A stretch of 64,000 bases of DNA from Symbiodinium natans (taxonomy: Eukaryota; Sar; Dinophyceae; Suessiales; Symbiodiniaceae): contig CAJNDS010002524.1 of assembly GCA_905221605.1 (NCBI GenBank), positions 903,634 through 967,633 of the forward strand. Reading direction: 5' to 3'. The notes beneath the pieces were generated by a model, which had not been told where the DNA came from, made no database searches, and saw only the letters and a list, made by a program, of their open reading frames with translations. Positions within the stretch are counted from its first letter, which is position 1; each line of letters begins with the position of its first letter. Shown piece by piece: positions 32,467 through 42,075 of the stretch. A program made the position numbers and the translations under genes.

Positions 32467-33512
32467 AGGGTTATAGGGGGTTTCCATGGGGTGGTATTAG
32501 GGTTTAGGGTTTAGGGTTTAGGGCTAGGGTTAGGGGGGTTCATAGGGGGTGGTATACTAGGTACCTAGGGAGCCTTAATGAAGCTTGGGGAGCCTTAGGG
32601 AGGAGCGGGGAGCTTTGGGTTACGTACCACCCTTGAAATCCCCTCCTCTAATGAAGGAGACTTCCAAGGCCCATGAAACAATGTGGGAATGGGCGTTTCC
32701 GAAAATAGGGGTGCCCCATTTAGGGTTTCGGGTTTAGGGTGTAAGGAGGTTCCTATAATACGGATGATCGTATTTTGGGGTATACTAGGGGTTAACCCCA
32801 ATTCAGTGAAATGGCATGTCGACAGGTAGTTCTCGACATTGCGGTCCTAGATATAGCACGGCCACCCTTTTGGGGGTCCTAATACAGAAACTACCCTAAT
32901 TAATGGTTCAGATTTGTTTTGTATGCTTTTCATTTTTTATAAGGATGATTATTCTGAGCATTACGGATAGGCGCTCAGACCCACCGATGATGAGGGCGAC
33001 CGGGGTTTAAGGTGATTGGGGCCGAGGGGCAGAGTGAAGGAGGGTTGTTGAGGGTCTTTTATGGGCCCTTGATATGGTCATTTATTCAGGGTTGGACCGA
33101 GTTTTCGGCTGGAAGGTTTTGAGGGTGAACTCCGCTTAGCACAGCGAACGGGGTGGCTGGGTTCCTTCTGAGCACTTGCTGTTTCGTGCAACGCCCCGGA
33201 CGCTGCAAACCTGCACGCCTCAGCTCCATGTAGAGACAGGCTTTTTGAATAGGTTCGGGGAGCAGTGTTGACAGGGGTTCTTTTTTTTGTTTGGGGGGAG
33301 GGGGGGTGCAATAAAGTTGACTGCAATGACCGGGTTTATTGGGACAGTTTTTGTCTGCGTCTAGCTTAGCCAAAGACTAAATTTCTAAACCCCTACCATG
33401 TGGTACCTGTTCAGCGTTGTGTACTTCGACCCCGATAGGTAACCACCAAAGCAAATACCTTAGAGGGTTTAGGGTTTAGGGTTAGAGCCTTCAGGTTAAG
33501 CCCTTTGGCCAG

Positions 33513-33575
33513 GAAGCCCAGTGTGCCACGGACCAGCACGCAGCAGCGGTGTCCTCGCAGCTCTCGCATGTGGAG
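33513..33575 (+). CDS. Candidate coiled-coil exon
   Basis: It is bounded by GGCCAG and a GC donor and reads EAQCATDQHAAAVSSQLSHV then Glu. 21 codons, phases 0 and 0. Confidence 0.5.
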
Positions 33576-33901
33576 GCCCCTAAACCCTAAACCCTAAACT
33601 CTAAACCCTAAGTGAGCTTGGGATTCAGGGTTTAGGGTTTAGGGTTTCGGATTCCATGTGGCCGGTTCTCAAAGCGACGGCCTCGTTTAGGGTGCTGGCG
33701 TATATACTAGATACTAGGGTTTAGGGTTTATGGTTTAGGGTTAGGGACCGAACTTGCGAGGAGCCCACCATGTGATGCTCCCAACATGCTTTTTTTCATA
33801 CATGCCAGAAACCTTAGGAACCCAAAGCCTAAGCAAACAGCTACAACGTAAATATAAATATATATATATATGTCAATTATGTCAACATACATATATATGA
33901 C

Positions 33902-34004
33902 TTGGGATGTCCCCCCTTATACTAGCAGTCCTGAATAGGGATTGTAGCACCCCTACAATCATCCCTACTTCGGACTGTTAGAATAAGGGGGGAACATCTC
34001 CCAA
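33902..34004. mobile_element. H2 hairpin element
   Basis: The arms are TTGGGATGTCCCCCCTTATA and TAAGGGGGGAACATCTCCCAA. The inner pair CAGTCCTGAATAGGGATTGT/ATCCCTACTTCGGACTG is shared with copies at 36976, 52781, 55711 and 59083. Confidence 0.75.
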
Positions 34005-34039
34005 CTTACAACCACAACCTACTACTTGCCTCAGAACCC

Positions 34040-34215
34040 CAAAAGAATGTAAACAAAGAATCATCATCCCTATATTACCCTTAACAAGGAAGAATATTCT
34101 GTTCGGGGTTCTTAAGCAATTACTTTGTGGTGCTTTACTGTAACTTTAGATCCTTGGCCTTTTTTGGGTTTATTGGGTTTCTTAACAAGGCAGCTAAAAG
34201 TTTAACTTATAGCTA
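34040..34215. mobile_element. H7 and H6 elements in tandem
   Basis: An H7 block (CATCCCTATATTACCCTTA, GGGGTTCTTAAGCAAT) is followed by an H6 block (TTTGTGGTGCTTTACTGTAA, GGGTTTATTGGGTTTCTTAA). H6 also occurs at 55855-55925 and 61766-62045. Confidence 0.6.
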
Positions 34216-34229
34216 CCGTGATAAGTGCA

Positions 34230-35163
34230 GCCAAGATTGGTAGTAACGTTTGCAGCCCTGGCCTTGGTGGGCCGAAAGGCGAAAGTCGTCGAGCAGGTGA
34301 CGGCTGCGCTGAAGCAAGAGGCTTCGGCTTCGTAAGAGTTTGGGGGGGGGGGGGGGGGGGCGTCCTTGCTTTGTCCAACTCACCGAACCCTAAGCCCAAA
34401 CCCGAAGCCCTAAACCCGAAACCCGAAACCCTAAACCCTAAACCCTCCTGTAGAACCTCCAAGCCCGGAGACTCCACTCCTCTCTGAGTTGTGGCCAATG
34501 TCGACCCCTTGCATTGTGCAGCTGACCATATGGTGATTTCCGAAATTCGGGTACCTCATTGGGCTCCTGATGACAAGGGAATCCTCCTATTTTAGGGGTC
34601 CCCTAGTTTCGCAACGCCCCCCCCATTTAGGTCTTTGCGCAACTAGGGGACACTAAAATTAGGATTCCCTTATCATAAGGACCCCCAGAAGGTGCCCTAA
34701 TTTCGAAAACCACCCTTATCTTCCTTGATTCTATGAGAGATCGAGGTTTTTAACTAGTGTCCCTCTTTATTCTCCCAAGTTGGGCAGAATCCCCCTTACA
34801 GTAGTTCCGGAAGCCAGCATGTGATTCTAAACCTTGCAGCCTCGCGAGCTCACAAAGCCTGAAGCCCTAAGCCCGAACTTGACTTCTAGACCCGTACAAC
34901 CTGATGCCTCCGAGTGGTTGCAAAGAATCTCTGATGACAGGCAAGGTCAGGTTTACCTGGGACTCTATTTACCTACAGTTTCGTAGCAACTATCCCTGTA
35001 ATTCGTAGGTACAACCCCATAAAACCTGTGGGTAAACAGAGTCCCAGGTTTCGGGTTACCCTAAACCCTAAACCCTAAACCCTAAACCCTAAACCCTAAA
35101 CCCCAAACCCTAAACCCTAAAGTTTCCGGGTTGAGGGTGCAACGTCATGCTCTCCTTGCGCAG
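34230..35163. other. No gene seen
   Basis: It includes a G run (34342-34360), CCCTAAA variants, an inverted pair around 34565-34690 (CCCCTAGTTTCGCAAC against GCAACTAGGGGACACTAAAA) and a hairpin at about 34955-35050 with arms CCTGGGACTCTATTTACC/GTAAACAGAGTCCCAGG. Confidence 0.6.
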
Positions 35164-35243
35164 CTCGGTGAAGCGAACAACTCGCTGCTGGCGCGGCTTC
35201 CGGACTACCTCCGAGACATCGAGGCTGGGCAAGAGCTTTCACG
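35164..35243 (+). CDS. Candidate coiled-coil exon
   Basis: It follows CTCCTTGCGCAG and ends before GTTTAG. It reads LGEANNSLLARLPDYLRDIE then AGQELS. Entry phase 0, exit phase 2. A strong acceptor and good composition make it one of the better candidates. Confidence 0.6.
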
Positions 35244-35322
35244 GTTTAGGGTTTAGGGTTTAGGGTTTAGGGTTTAGGGTTTAGGGTTTAGGGTTTAGGG
35301 TTTAGGGTTTAGGGTTTAGGGG
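35244..35322 (+). repeat. TTTAGGG tract starting at a splice donor
   Basis: Eleven units; the first unit supplies the GT of the donor (CG|GTTTAGG). The same arrangement is seen at 31992, 43123 and 51524. Confidence 0.8.
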
Positions 35323-36090
35323 CTGACTCTGGGAGCAGGGAAAGGAGAAGAAGCCCTACACTCTGAGATTGAACCCTCGATGACTGCCCTGTCTGTGGAT
35401 ACAGATATGCTTTCTCCCAGCTAAACATCGGTCTGATCTTGAGTTGTTTTGAATACCCTTGTGTTTAGGATCATCACCGTCATCACCATGTTCAATGATG
35501 GAACATGTTTGACTCAATGTGAAGTAGGGGCCCGAAAGTGCATATACATACAAGGTGGGGCCCCCTAGTTATAAGTAGAGTGACAAGAGCCTAATAAGAG
35601 CCCTAAATTGGGTTATCAGGATCCTAAATTAGGTTACAGTTCCCTTAACTACAGGTAGTGTAATAAGGGGGCCCACCCTGTATATGTTTTGCTATAGGTC
35701 TTGGCAAGTGTATGTATAAGGAGAGACTCGCAATCGAAGCCCCTAGTTTTTGTGTCCTCATGCGTCCTTGCAACCGAAAGATTGGGTACCCCTACACCCT
35801 AGACCCTAAACCCTAAACCCTAAACCCTATAAAGAGTGGGCCGCGGGAAGTCTAGGCGGCTACACTTGCTTCGGAAGGGCCACGCTCAGAGCTTCCGCGG
35901 TATCATGCTCCGGCACATGGGACTAGGGAGCGATGAAGCCCTATACCGGTGTGGGGTTTAAGGGTTTAGGGTTGGGAGTTTAGGGTTTAGAGTTCAGGGT
36001 TTAGGGGGTTTAGGATTTAGGGTTTGGGGTTTAGGTTTAAGGGTTTAGGGTTTAAACCCTAAACCCTAAACCCGACGACCCTCCGCCAAG

Positions 36091-36186
36091 AAACAGAAGG
36101 CGGAGCTCCGGGTGCTGCCGGAGCGACTCTCCGCCGCCGTGGCCGCCGCCGCGCCGCCGCCCGGAGCGCCCAGGGAGGCGGTGGAG
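36091..36186 (+). CDS. Candidate exon, helical then Ala/Pro-rich
   Basis: It is bounded by CGCCAAG and a GC donor and reads KQKAELRVLPERLSAAVAAA, then APPPGAPREAVE. 32 codons, phases 0 and 0. Confidence 0.5.
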
Positions 36187-36975
36187 GCCCTTATCTATAG
36201 TTATATATATATATATATATATGCTATTACTTTTTTTAGGTATAAATAGGGTTTAGGGTTTGGGGTTTAGGGTTTAGGGTTATGGTACCCCCCCCCCCCC
36301 CTGGATCCACCGTTTTTTGTGTGTTTTTCCTGCTCGGGTGCTCAGTGACACGATCCAGGTGATGCTGATCCAGGGGTAAAGGGTTTAGGAGTTATATACT
36401 TACTATATAGACTTTTTGGCACAGATATGCATACACAGATTCGTACACACACACACACACACACCTCCTCAGGTATGTTTTTCAACTTTGGCTTTGTTGC
36501 TGCGGGGTTTCTGTTTGGAGTTGTTGTTTGTCTTTTCTGTGGTCGTTGAATCATAGGACTTAGGTGTTTGAAGCTTTTATGGATTTAGAGTTTCAGGGTT
36601 TGAAGCTTAATGAGACTTTGGAGCCTTCAGAAGGGTGGGAAGTTGAGAGCTCAGGGTTTAAGGTTTGTTTGGGGTTTAGGTAGGGTTTTAGGGTTTAGAG
36701 GGCAGAAGTTGACGGTGCTTGTTGACAATTGAAGTAGCCCCACATGGTTGCTGTCTGGGGTTACCGTGGTTCACGCACTACAGGGCTCAGGGCATCAAAT
36801 AGTACATGCCCTGTTTGGGCCTTATTTTGGCAGCCCCAAACCCAAAACCCCAAACCCTAAGCCCCAAACCCCAAAGCCCAAACCCTAAACCCCAAAACCC
36901 TAAACCCTAATTTCTGCAGATTGTTGACGCTTCTGGGGGCCCGGGCCGACTTTGGGGGAGGTAGGGTCTTTAGTA

Positions 36976-37061
36976 GCGCGTACTAACAGTCCTTACTAGA
37001 GATTATAGTACACCCTTTTATAATCCCCATTAAGGACTGCTAGTAAAAGGGGAACATTCCA
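36976..37061. mobile_element. H2 hairpin element
   Basis: The pair TACTAACAGTCCTTACTAGA and TAAGGACTGCTAGTA surrounds GATTATAGTACACCC/TTTTATAATCCCC. Confidence 0.7.
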
Positions 37062-37377
37062 CGCTATACCCCTTAGTTGGGATACTTGCAAGCTGCTTGC
37101 AGGTACAAGTGAACCTTCCAGCGAGGGTTTTGGGTTTAGGGTTTAGGGTTTAGGGTTTAGGGTTTAGGGTTTGGGTTTTGGGTTGAGGGGTTTGGGTGTA
37201 GGGCAGGGCAGTGGCGAGCTGAACCACCCACAGCCAAAACACGACAAGGCTGCCCAAACCCCACGAGTTTCAGCATGGCCCAAGGGTTTAGGGTTTAGGG
37301 TTTAGGGTTCCTCTACACTATAAGCAGTAAACCCTAAACCCTAAGGCACATTTAGCAAAGCTGGACTTCCTGTTCAG

Positions 37378-37428
37378 GCAGTTGTGGCGCAACAACTTGC
37401 GGTGGTGCGCAGCACGTTGGATGAGAAG
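37378..37428 (+). CDS. Candidate coiled-coil exon
   Basis: It follows TGTTCAG and ends AAG|GTGGG. It reads AVVAQQLAVVRSTLDEK. Phases 0 and 0. Confidence 0.5.
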
Positions 37429-37814
37429 GTGGGACCCTCCACAGGGCTTAGGGCCTTGGGGCTTCAGGGCGAAAGATGTTGTTTTTTAAGGTGTTTTCCC
37501 GGTTCTTGGTTGATTGGGGAGCTTAGAGGTCGTATAGCTTAAGAGCCCCCAAGAAATACTTTAGGAGCCAATGACAATAGATTCCTCAAGCCGCCTGCAA
37601 AAAAAGGGTTTTGGGGAGACGTAAACCCGAACAGTGTCGATGCGATTATTCTGGGGAGCTTATTCGTGGAGTTGGGGCAACCAAATATCCCAAGCCGTAA
37701 ACTTGACATGTAAGCCCTAATGCCTGAACCCTACAGTAAGCCCAAGAAATGGTTGTGATTAAGTTTGGGTCCTGTTGAGGGATCGGGGCTGGGGGGGGGG
37801 GCTTGCCAGCCATG

Positions 37815-37945
37815 AACCCTAAACCCTAAACCCTAAACCCTAAACCCTAAACCCTAAACCCTAAACCCTAAACCCTAAACCCTAAACCCTAAACCCTAAA
37901 CCCTAAGCCCTAAGCCCTAACCCTAAACCCTAAACCCTAAACCCC
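37815..37945 (-). repeat. CCCTAAA tract, about 18 units
   Basis: Nearly pure heptamers with two CCCTAAG and one short CCCTAA unit. It is among the longest tracts here. Confidence 0.95.
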
Positions 37946-37974
37946 CAAAAAGGGGTTCTCAGGGTTTCCAAAAG

Positions 37975-38052
37975 CCGCTGCGAGGTGCTTCCGTGCCTCG
38001 ACGGGTGTTCCCTGCAACATCTGTCTGACAAGCTCGAGGACGAACATGGGAC
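37975..38052 (+). CDS. Candidate exon, soft boundaries
   Basis: After CAAAAG it reads RCEVLPCLDGCSLQHLSDKL then EDEHG. No clear donor before the TTTAGGG tract at 38054. Confidence 0.35.
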
Positions 38053-38609
38053 TGGGTTTAGGGTTAGGGTTTAGGGTTTAGGGTTTAGGGTTTAGAGTTT
38101 AGGGTTTAGGGCTAGGGTTTAGGGTTTAGGGTCTACTAGGGTTTAGGGATTAGGGTGTAGGGTGTAGGGTGTAGGTAACCTTTTAACCTTTTTTTTTATA
38201 TAGAGTCCTAATATATTTATATATATATATATAAGGTTAACATTTTTTGGGCTAGGGGTATTCAGCCCCTAAGAGGACGAACCTCTGCCGGTTTGGGCCG
38301 AAAACCCCAGAACCCTGGTTTTGGGTTTTCTTTGGTTTAGGGTTTAGGGTTTAGGGCTTAGGGTTTAGGGATTAGGGTTTAGGGTTTAGGGTTTAGGGTT
38401 AGGGTTTAGGGTTGCGGATTAGGGTTTCCATGTCTGTTTGGCTGGACATCATGGGACTCTACCTCGGACCCCTTGGGTTGTACCCTTGTGTTTGCGGACC
38501 CTGTTTAAAGCTTCTTACGGGAATATAAGGGCCATAGTAGGAGCAGATTAAGGGAAACCTCATAGGTGCACATCCTTGGGGGTCCGAGAATAACTCCCTT
38601 GAGAGCAGG

Positions 38610-38631
38610 TCCGTAGCAATTTTCGCTCAAG
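38610..38631 (+). other. Relic dinoflagellate spliced-leader sequence
   Basis: It matches the 22-nt dinoflagellate spliced leader at 20 positions; C9 is A and G15 is C. It begins TCCGTAGC and ends GCTCAAG, in the sense orientation, 58 bases before the glutathione S-transferase ATG. Known relic leaders mark reverse-transcribed, trans-spliced mRNAs reinserted in the genome. The downstream gene nevertheless has introns. Confidence 0.8.
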
Positions 38632-38689
38632 AAGGACCCGCAGCGCGTCTGAGAGCGGCATCAGCCAGTAGCCCTTGAGCATCCAGACC

Positions 38690-41644
38690 ATGCCCAACTT
38701 CAAGTTCCTTGAGAACCAAATATGAACCCTAAAGTTGGGTTTAAGGTTTCTAGGGTTTGGGGTTTAGGGGTCATGCACCCTATACTACTACAAGCCCAAT
38801 TAAGGTACATGAAATGCTCAACTACCAACTACAAGTTCCTTGAGGACCAAATGAACCCTTTCAGTTGGGGGGTCATAGACCCTCTACCACTAGCATCCAA
38901 AGACTTGGGGGTCATATGCCCCATACTACTGTAAGCCCTATAAACCCTATAAACCTTAACCCCTAAACCCTAAGCTCGCCCTCGTTCTTAAACCCCTCAT
39001 CCCTTTTAAGGTTTTCGACCCTACAAGCCCTTTTGGGCTTCCCCTAAACGCTAAACCCTAAACCCTAAACCCTAAACCCTAAACCCTAAACTCTTCGCCG
39101 CCAAGGTTGACCTACTTCGACATCCGCGGGCTCGCCGAGAATGCACGCATCTTCTTCGCCGTGGCGAAGCAGCCCTATGAGGATGTCAGGCAGCCCTCGG
39201 GTTTAGGGTTTAGGGTTTAGGGTTTAGGGTTTAGGGTTTAGGGTGTAGGGTTTAGGGTTTAGGGTTTAGGGTTTAGGGTTTAGGGTTTAGGGATGAAGAT
39301 GCCAGGCTTTCTTTCTCGTTTGGGACACCTGGCGACTTCAGCACCATCAAGCGCCCGGAGTTCCTTGGTCCAACCGTAACATTGGGGTCATCTACCTTAT
39401 ACGAAATCTGCTGTTGCAAGATAAATGAACCCTGTACCCGAAACCCGAAACCCTAAACCCTAAACCCTCAACCCTAAACCCTAAACCCTTTTTAGGGGCT
39501 CCTTTGACCCCAAGGTTTGACGAGATGAAGGCGAAGGGTGAGCTGGACATCTCTCTGGGCAAGGTTCCGCTTCTGGATTCTCGGCTTAGGGTTTAGGGTT
39601 TGAGGTTTAGGGTTTAGGGTTTAGGGTTTTAGGGTTTAGGGTTTAGGGTTTAGGGTTTAGGGTTTAGGGTTCAGAGTTTGGGGTTTAGGGTTTAGGGCAT
39701 CTGTTTTATACTTCCCGTTTTTTCGTGAAGATGGGTTTGAGAGCATCACATCCTTCAGCAGTTTTTCACATCCATTAACATGTTGCAGTGTTTTTGCATG
39801 GGCCGGCCTTTTATTGCACGGAATCATGTCCAGAAACATCAGCGTCCAGCAGATGCAGCCCGAAAACCCGAAACCGCGAAGCCCCCAAACCCCCAAACCC
39901 CCTAAACCCTAAACCCTAGACCCTAAACCCTAAACCCTAAAACCCCCAAAACCCTAAAACCCTAAACCAGCCCAGGAGGTGGACGGTGTGAAGGTTGGAC
40001 AGTCCAAGGCCATCGAGCGCTTCCTCTCCCGGGAGCTTGGGCTGGCTGGTTCCAGCCCCATTGAGGGCGCACAGGCTTGGGTAGCCTACCTGGGGGGTTT
40101 AGGTTTTAGGGTCTAGGGATTTGGGTTTAGGGTTTCGGGTTCAGGGTTCGGGTTTAGGGTTTCGGGTTCAGGGTTCGGGTTTAGGGTTTGGGGTTTGGGG
40201 TTTAGGATTTAGGCTGTGATACTGGTATGGCGCAGAAGCTGTGAAGGTTGGGATGCAGGCCAGCCTCGAAATTCTTCGGTGAAATGCGACGAGCAGCCAT
40301 GGCCCGATTGTCTTGGTAGCCCAGTGGTACCCTTTACCCTTTGTTTTGGTTCTGGTTATGGTTTCCCTGATAACATAACCAACCCAAAAAGGGTGCCCTT
40401 CTTATAATATGGTTACTGGGCTGCCAAGTTGTGGAGGGCCATCTGACACTATTATCCCACCCCACGCCGTCCCAGGCGGCAAAGCCACCCAAACTGAAAT
40501 TCTTGCTAGGACCTAAACCCTAAACCCAAAAAAAAAAAGCCTAATCCCTAAACCCTAAACCCTAAACCCTAAACTCAAGTTCATTGTCTACTTCCAAACA
40601 ACTTCTTCCGTTACCGATGCCAGGCCAGTTCCCCGGGTGCAGAGGGTGCCAGGGTCCGTCTTAGGGGTCGCAAAGGGTCCCGCGGTCCCCTGATCCAGGG
40701 GGCCGCCTAGGCCTTGAGTTTAGGGTTTAGGGCACCCCACCTCGGGGATCAAAAACTGAACCCTCAAGATGTGGTCATGTACAGGCTTCCTTGTAGGGTA
40801 TATGAAGCCTAAGCCCTTTTGGGGTTCATCTGGTCCCCCAGGCAGTGGTGCCCTTTGGCCCTTTTTCTTGGGGTGCAAGGTTCCTATTCTAAAGTATCAC
40901 CAGCCCCCCAAACAAGGGTGCCCTGATTTAGGAAAAAATGGTTCCTGGGCCACCAAACAGGTCGACCAGCTCGGCGAGACAGTCCGCGACATCAAGGATG
41001 CATACCAGAAGGTTCCGGGGTCTTGGTTGGGAGTTTTTGTTGCGCTGGCGTGGGTGCATGAACCCCATATAAGTAACTGGATGGTCATCTTAAACGACAT
41101 CGATTTCATGGCTCAGGTTCGTGGGCTGCAAGACGAGGAAGAGAAGAAGAAGGGCATGGAGAAGTGGTTCGCAGAAGACCTCCCCAACTGGTGCAAGCTG
41201 GCGGAAAAGTCGCTCCCCGCCGGACCTGGACCGTTCATGGTTGGTGGCAACTTTGTCATAGTTGGGTAACATTCTCCTTTTTTAATGGTACTTAACACCC
41301 AATAAGGAATAAAAGACACATTTTTTAATGTTATCCCAACAATGAACTAGGCAAAGTGTCGGCTGCCGACTTGCTCTTCTACACCCTCCTCCTCGCCCCC
41401 GGATGCTTCTTCGACAACACCGAGGGCGCGAAGGCTGCTTTCCAGGAGTCTAGATCAGTGTTAGGGATCCTTTTTACTTTTTGGGTTATGGGCTTTCTTA
41501 TATATGGACAAAAAGGATCCTTTTTTTCTTCCTAGGGGAACAGGGATTAAGGAGTGCCCGAAGATGAAAGCTGCGCTGGAGGCGGTGGATGCTCTCCCCC
41601 AGCTGCAGGAGTACCTCAAAGCGCGCAAGGTGACTCCCTTCTGA
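38690..41644 (+). CDS. Glutathione S-transferase, sigma-like, 9 exons
   Basis: Exons are 38690-38703, 39106-39189, 39306-39359, 39515-39575, 39976-40074, 40961-41011, 41117-41246, 41351-41445 and 41552-41644: 681 nt, 226 residues plus TGA, phases consistent throughout. The product conjugates glutathione to electrophiles in the cytosol or isomerises related substrates. The start MPNFKLTYFDIRGLAEN has the sigma-class catalytic Tyr at 8. KVPLLE carries the cis-Pro (69), QSKAI the glutathione-binding Gln-Ser (80-81), and GKVSAADLLFY the N-capping Ser and Asp (168, 171). About 200-230 residues is the usual length. Donors are GT (introns 1, 3, 6), GC (2, 5, 7) and GA (4, 8). The 14-nt first exon is the least certain but gives a very typical N-terminus. 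Confidence 0.88.
38704..39105 (+). other. GST intron 1 with tandem H4-type blocks
   Basis: Two blocks begin AGTTCCTTGAGAACCAAATA (38703) and AGTTCCTTGAGGACCAAATG (38833). The second is preceded by CCAACTACAAG, a near-copy of the exon end CCAACTTCAAG, so part of exon 1 with its donor seems duplicated. A CCCTAAA tract ends at 39090. Confidence 0.6.
39190..39305 (+). other. GST intron 2 (GC-AG), nearly all TTTAGGG
   Basis: It is 116 nt, of which about 95 are TTTAGGG units. CAGGC occurs at both splice junctions. A telomere-like tract thus makes up almost a whole intron. Confidence 0.85.
39576..39975 (+). other. GST intron 4 with opposed tracts (GA-AG)
   Basis: TTTAGGG near the 5' end (39584-39695) faces CCCTAAA near the 3' end (39899-39966), so the splice sites could be brought together by an RNA stem. 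The donor CTG|GATTC and acceptor CCCAG|GAGGTG are supported by phase; an AG three bases later is possible. Confidence 0.7.
40212..40610. repeat. Dispersed repeat D1, copy with H5 and tract insertions
   Basis: It matches 31996-32230 but is interrupted by an H5 element (40312-40428) and an expanded CCCTAAA tract (40509-40575) at the CCTAAACTCA site. It lies within GST intron 5. Confidence 0.75.
40312..40428. mobile_element. H5 element with 4-bp target-site duplication
   Basis: Terminal inverted repeats CTTGGTAGCCCAGT and ACTGGGCTGCCAAG (13 of 14 pair). TTGT flanks both sides. The related empty site at about 32098 reads GATTGTGG with a single TTGT, so insertion with duplication of TTGT is directly visible. 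Confidence 0.85.
40743..40955. mobile_element. H4 element followed by an H5-like element in GST intron 5
   Basis: An H4 pair (GGGGATCAAAAACTGAACCC against GGGTTCATCTGGTCCCC) spans 40743-40839. An H5-like block (CAGGCAGTGGTGCCCTTT, AAACAAGGGTGCCCTG, GGTTCCTGGGCCACC) then runs up to six bases before the splice acceptor. Confidence 0.6.
41012..41116 (+). other. GST intron 6, 105 nt, flanked by AGGTTC
   Basis: GT-AG. AGGTTC occurs at both junctions (41010-41015 and 41115-41120). No clear terminal inverted repeats remain, and no telomere-like repeat is present. Confidence 0.75.
41247..41350 (+). mobile_element. GST intron 7: introner-like hairpin (GC-AG)
   Basis: 104 nt. The arms TAGTTGGGTAACATT and AATGTTATCCCAACAATGA pair, with further T-rich/A-rich pairing. 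GGCAA lies at both junctions (41246-41250, 41350-41354). The GC donor lies in the left repeat copy. Confidence 0.8.
41446..41551 (+). mobile_element. GST intron 8: introner-like element (GA-AG)
   Basis: 106 nt. An inner inverted pair GGATCCTTTTT and AAAAAGGATCC is present, and AGGAGT occurs at both junctions (41444-41449, 41550-41555). The donor must be GA to maintain the conserved C-terminal frame. Confidence 0.75.
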
Positions 41645-42033
41645 GATTGTGCCCGAATACGAGCACGCCCTCCAATGGTTAGATGTTTTAAGCCTGCAGG
41701 GGGAATGACTTGAGTGGCAGAGGCTTCGCCTAGCCCCATCAACCCTTGCACTCGACGAAGATGCAACTGGAGAGAGACAAAGAAATGCAGGTTAACTCAT
41801 ACATCCCGCCAGCGACTTGATTGACCACTGAAACACAATTTATAAAAAGAACAGAACGCCTACTTGAAGGTTCATGGGTACTTGTAGGCAGTATGCAGGG
41901 TTGGCAGTAGCATGATGGTTCCAGTCATAGTTGCCCTATTCATAACCCTAGTTATGCCCTAAGCCTAAACCCTAAACCCTGAACCCTGAACCCTAAACTG
42001 CCAAGCAACCCCTTTTGGTTCTCCCGTCGAGAG
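41645..42033 (+). other. GST 3' flank, no gene seen
   Basis: 3'UTR of undetermined length, an H1 left arm at 41860 (CTACTTGAAGGTTCATGGG), and a short CCCTAAA tract at 41966-41998. Confidence 0.5.
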
Positions 42034-42075
42034 GACGCACTGCAAGTCGAGCAGATGAAGCAGGAGGCCAATAGG
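42034..42075 (+). CDS. Candidate coiled-coil exon
   Basis: It reads DALQVEQMKQEANR between CGAGAG and a GC donor. Phases 0 and 0. Heptad-like. Confidence 0.5.
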
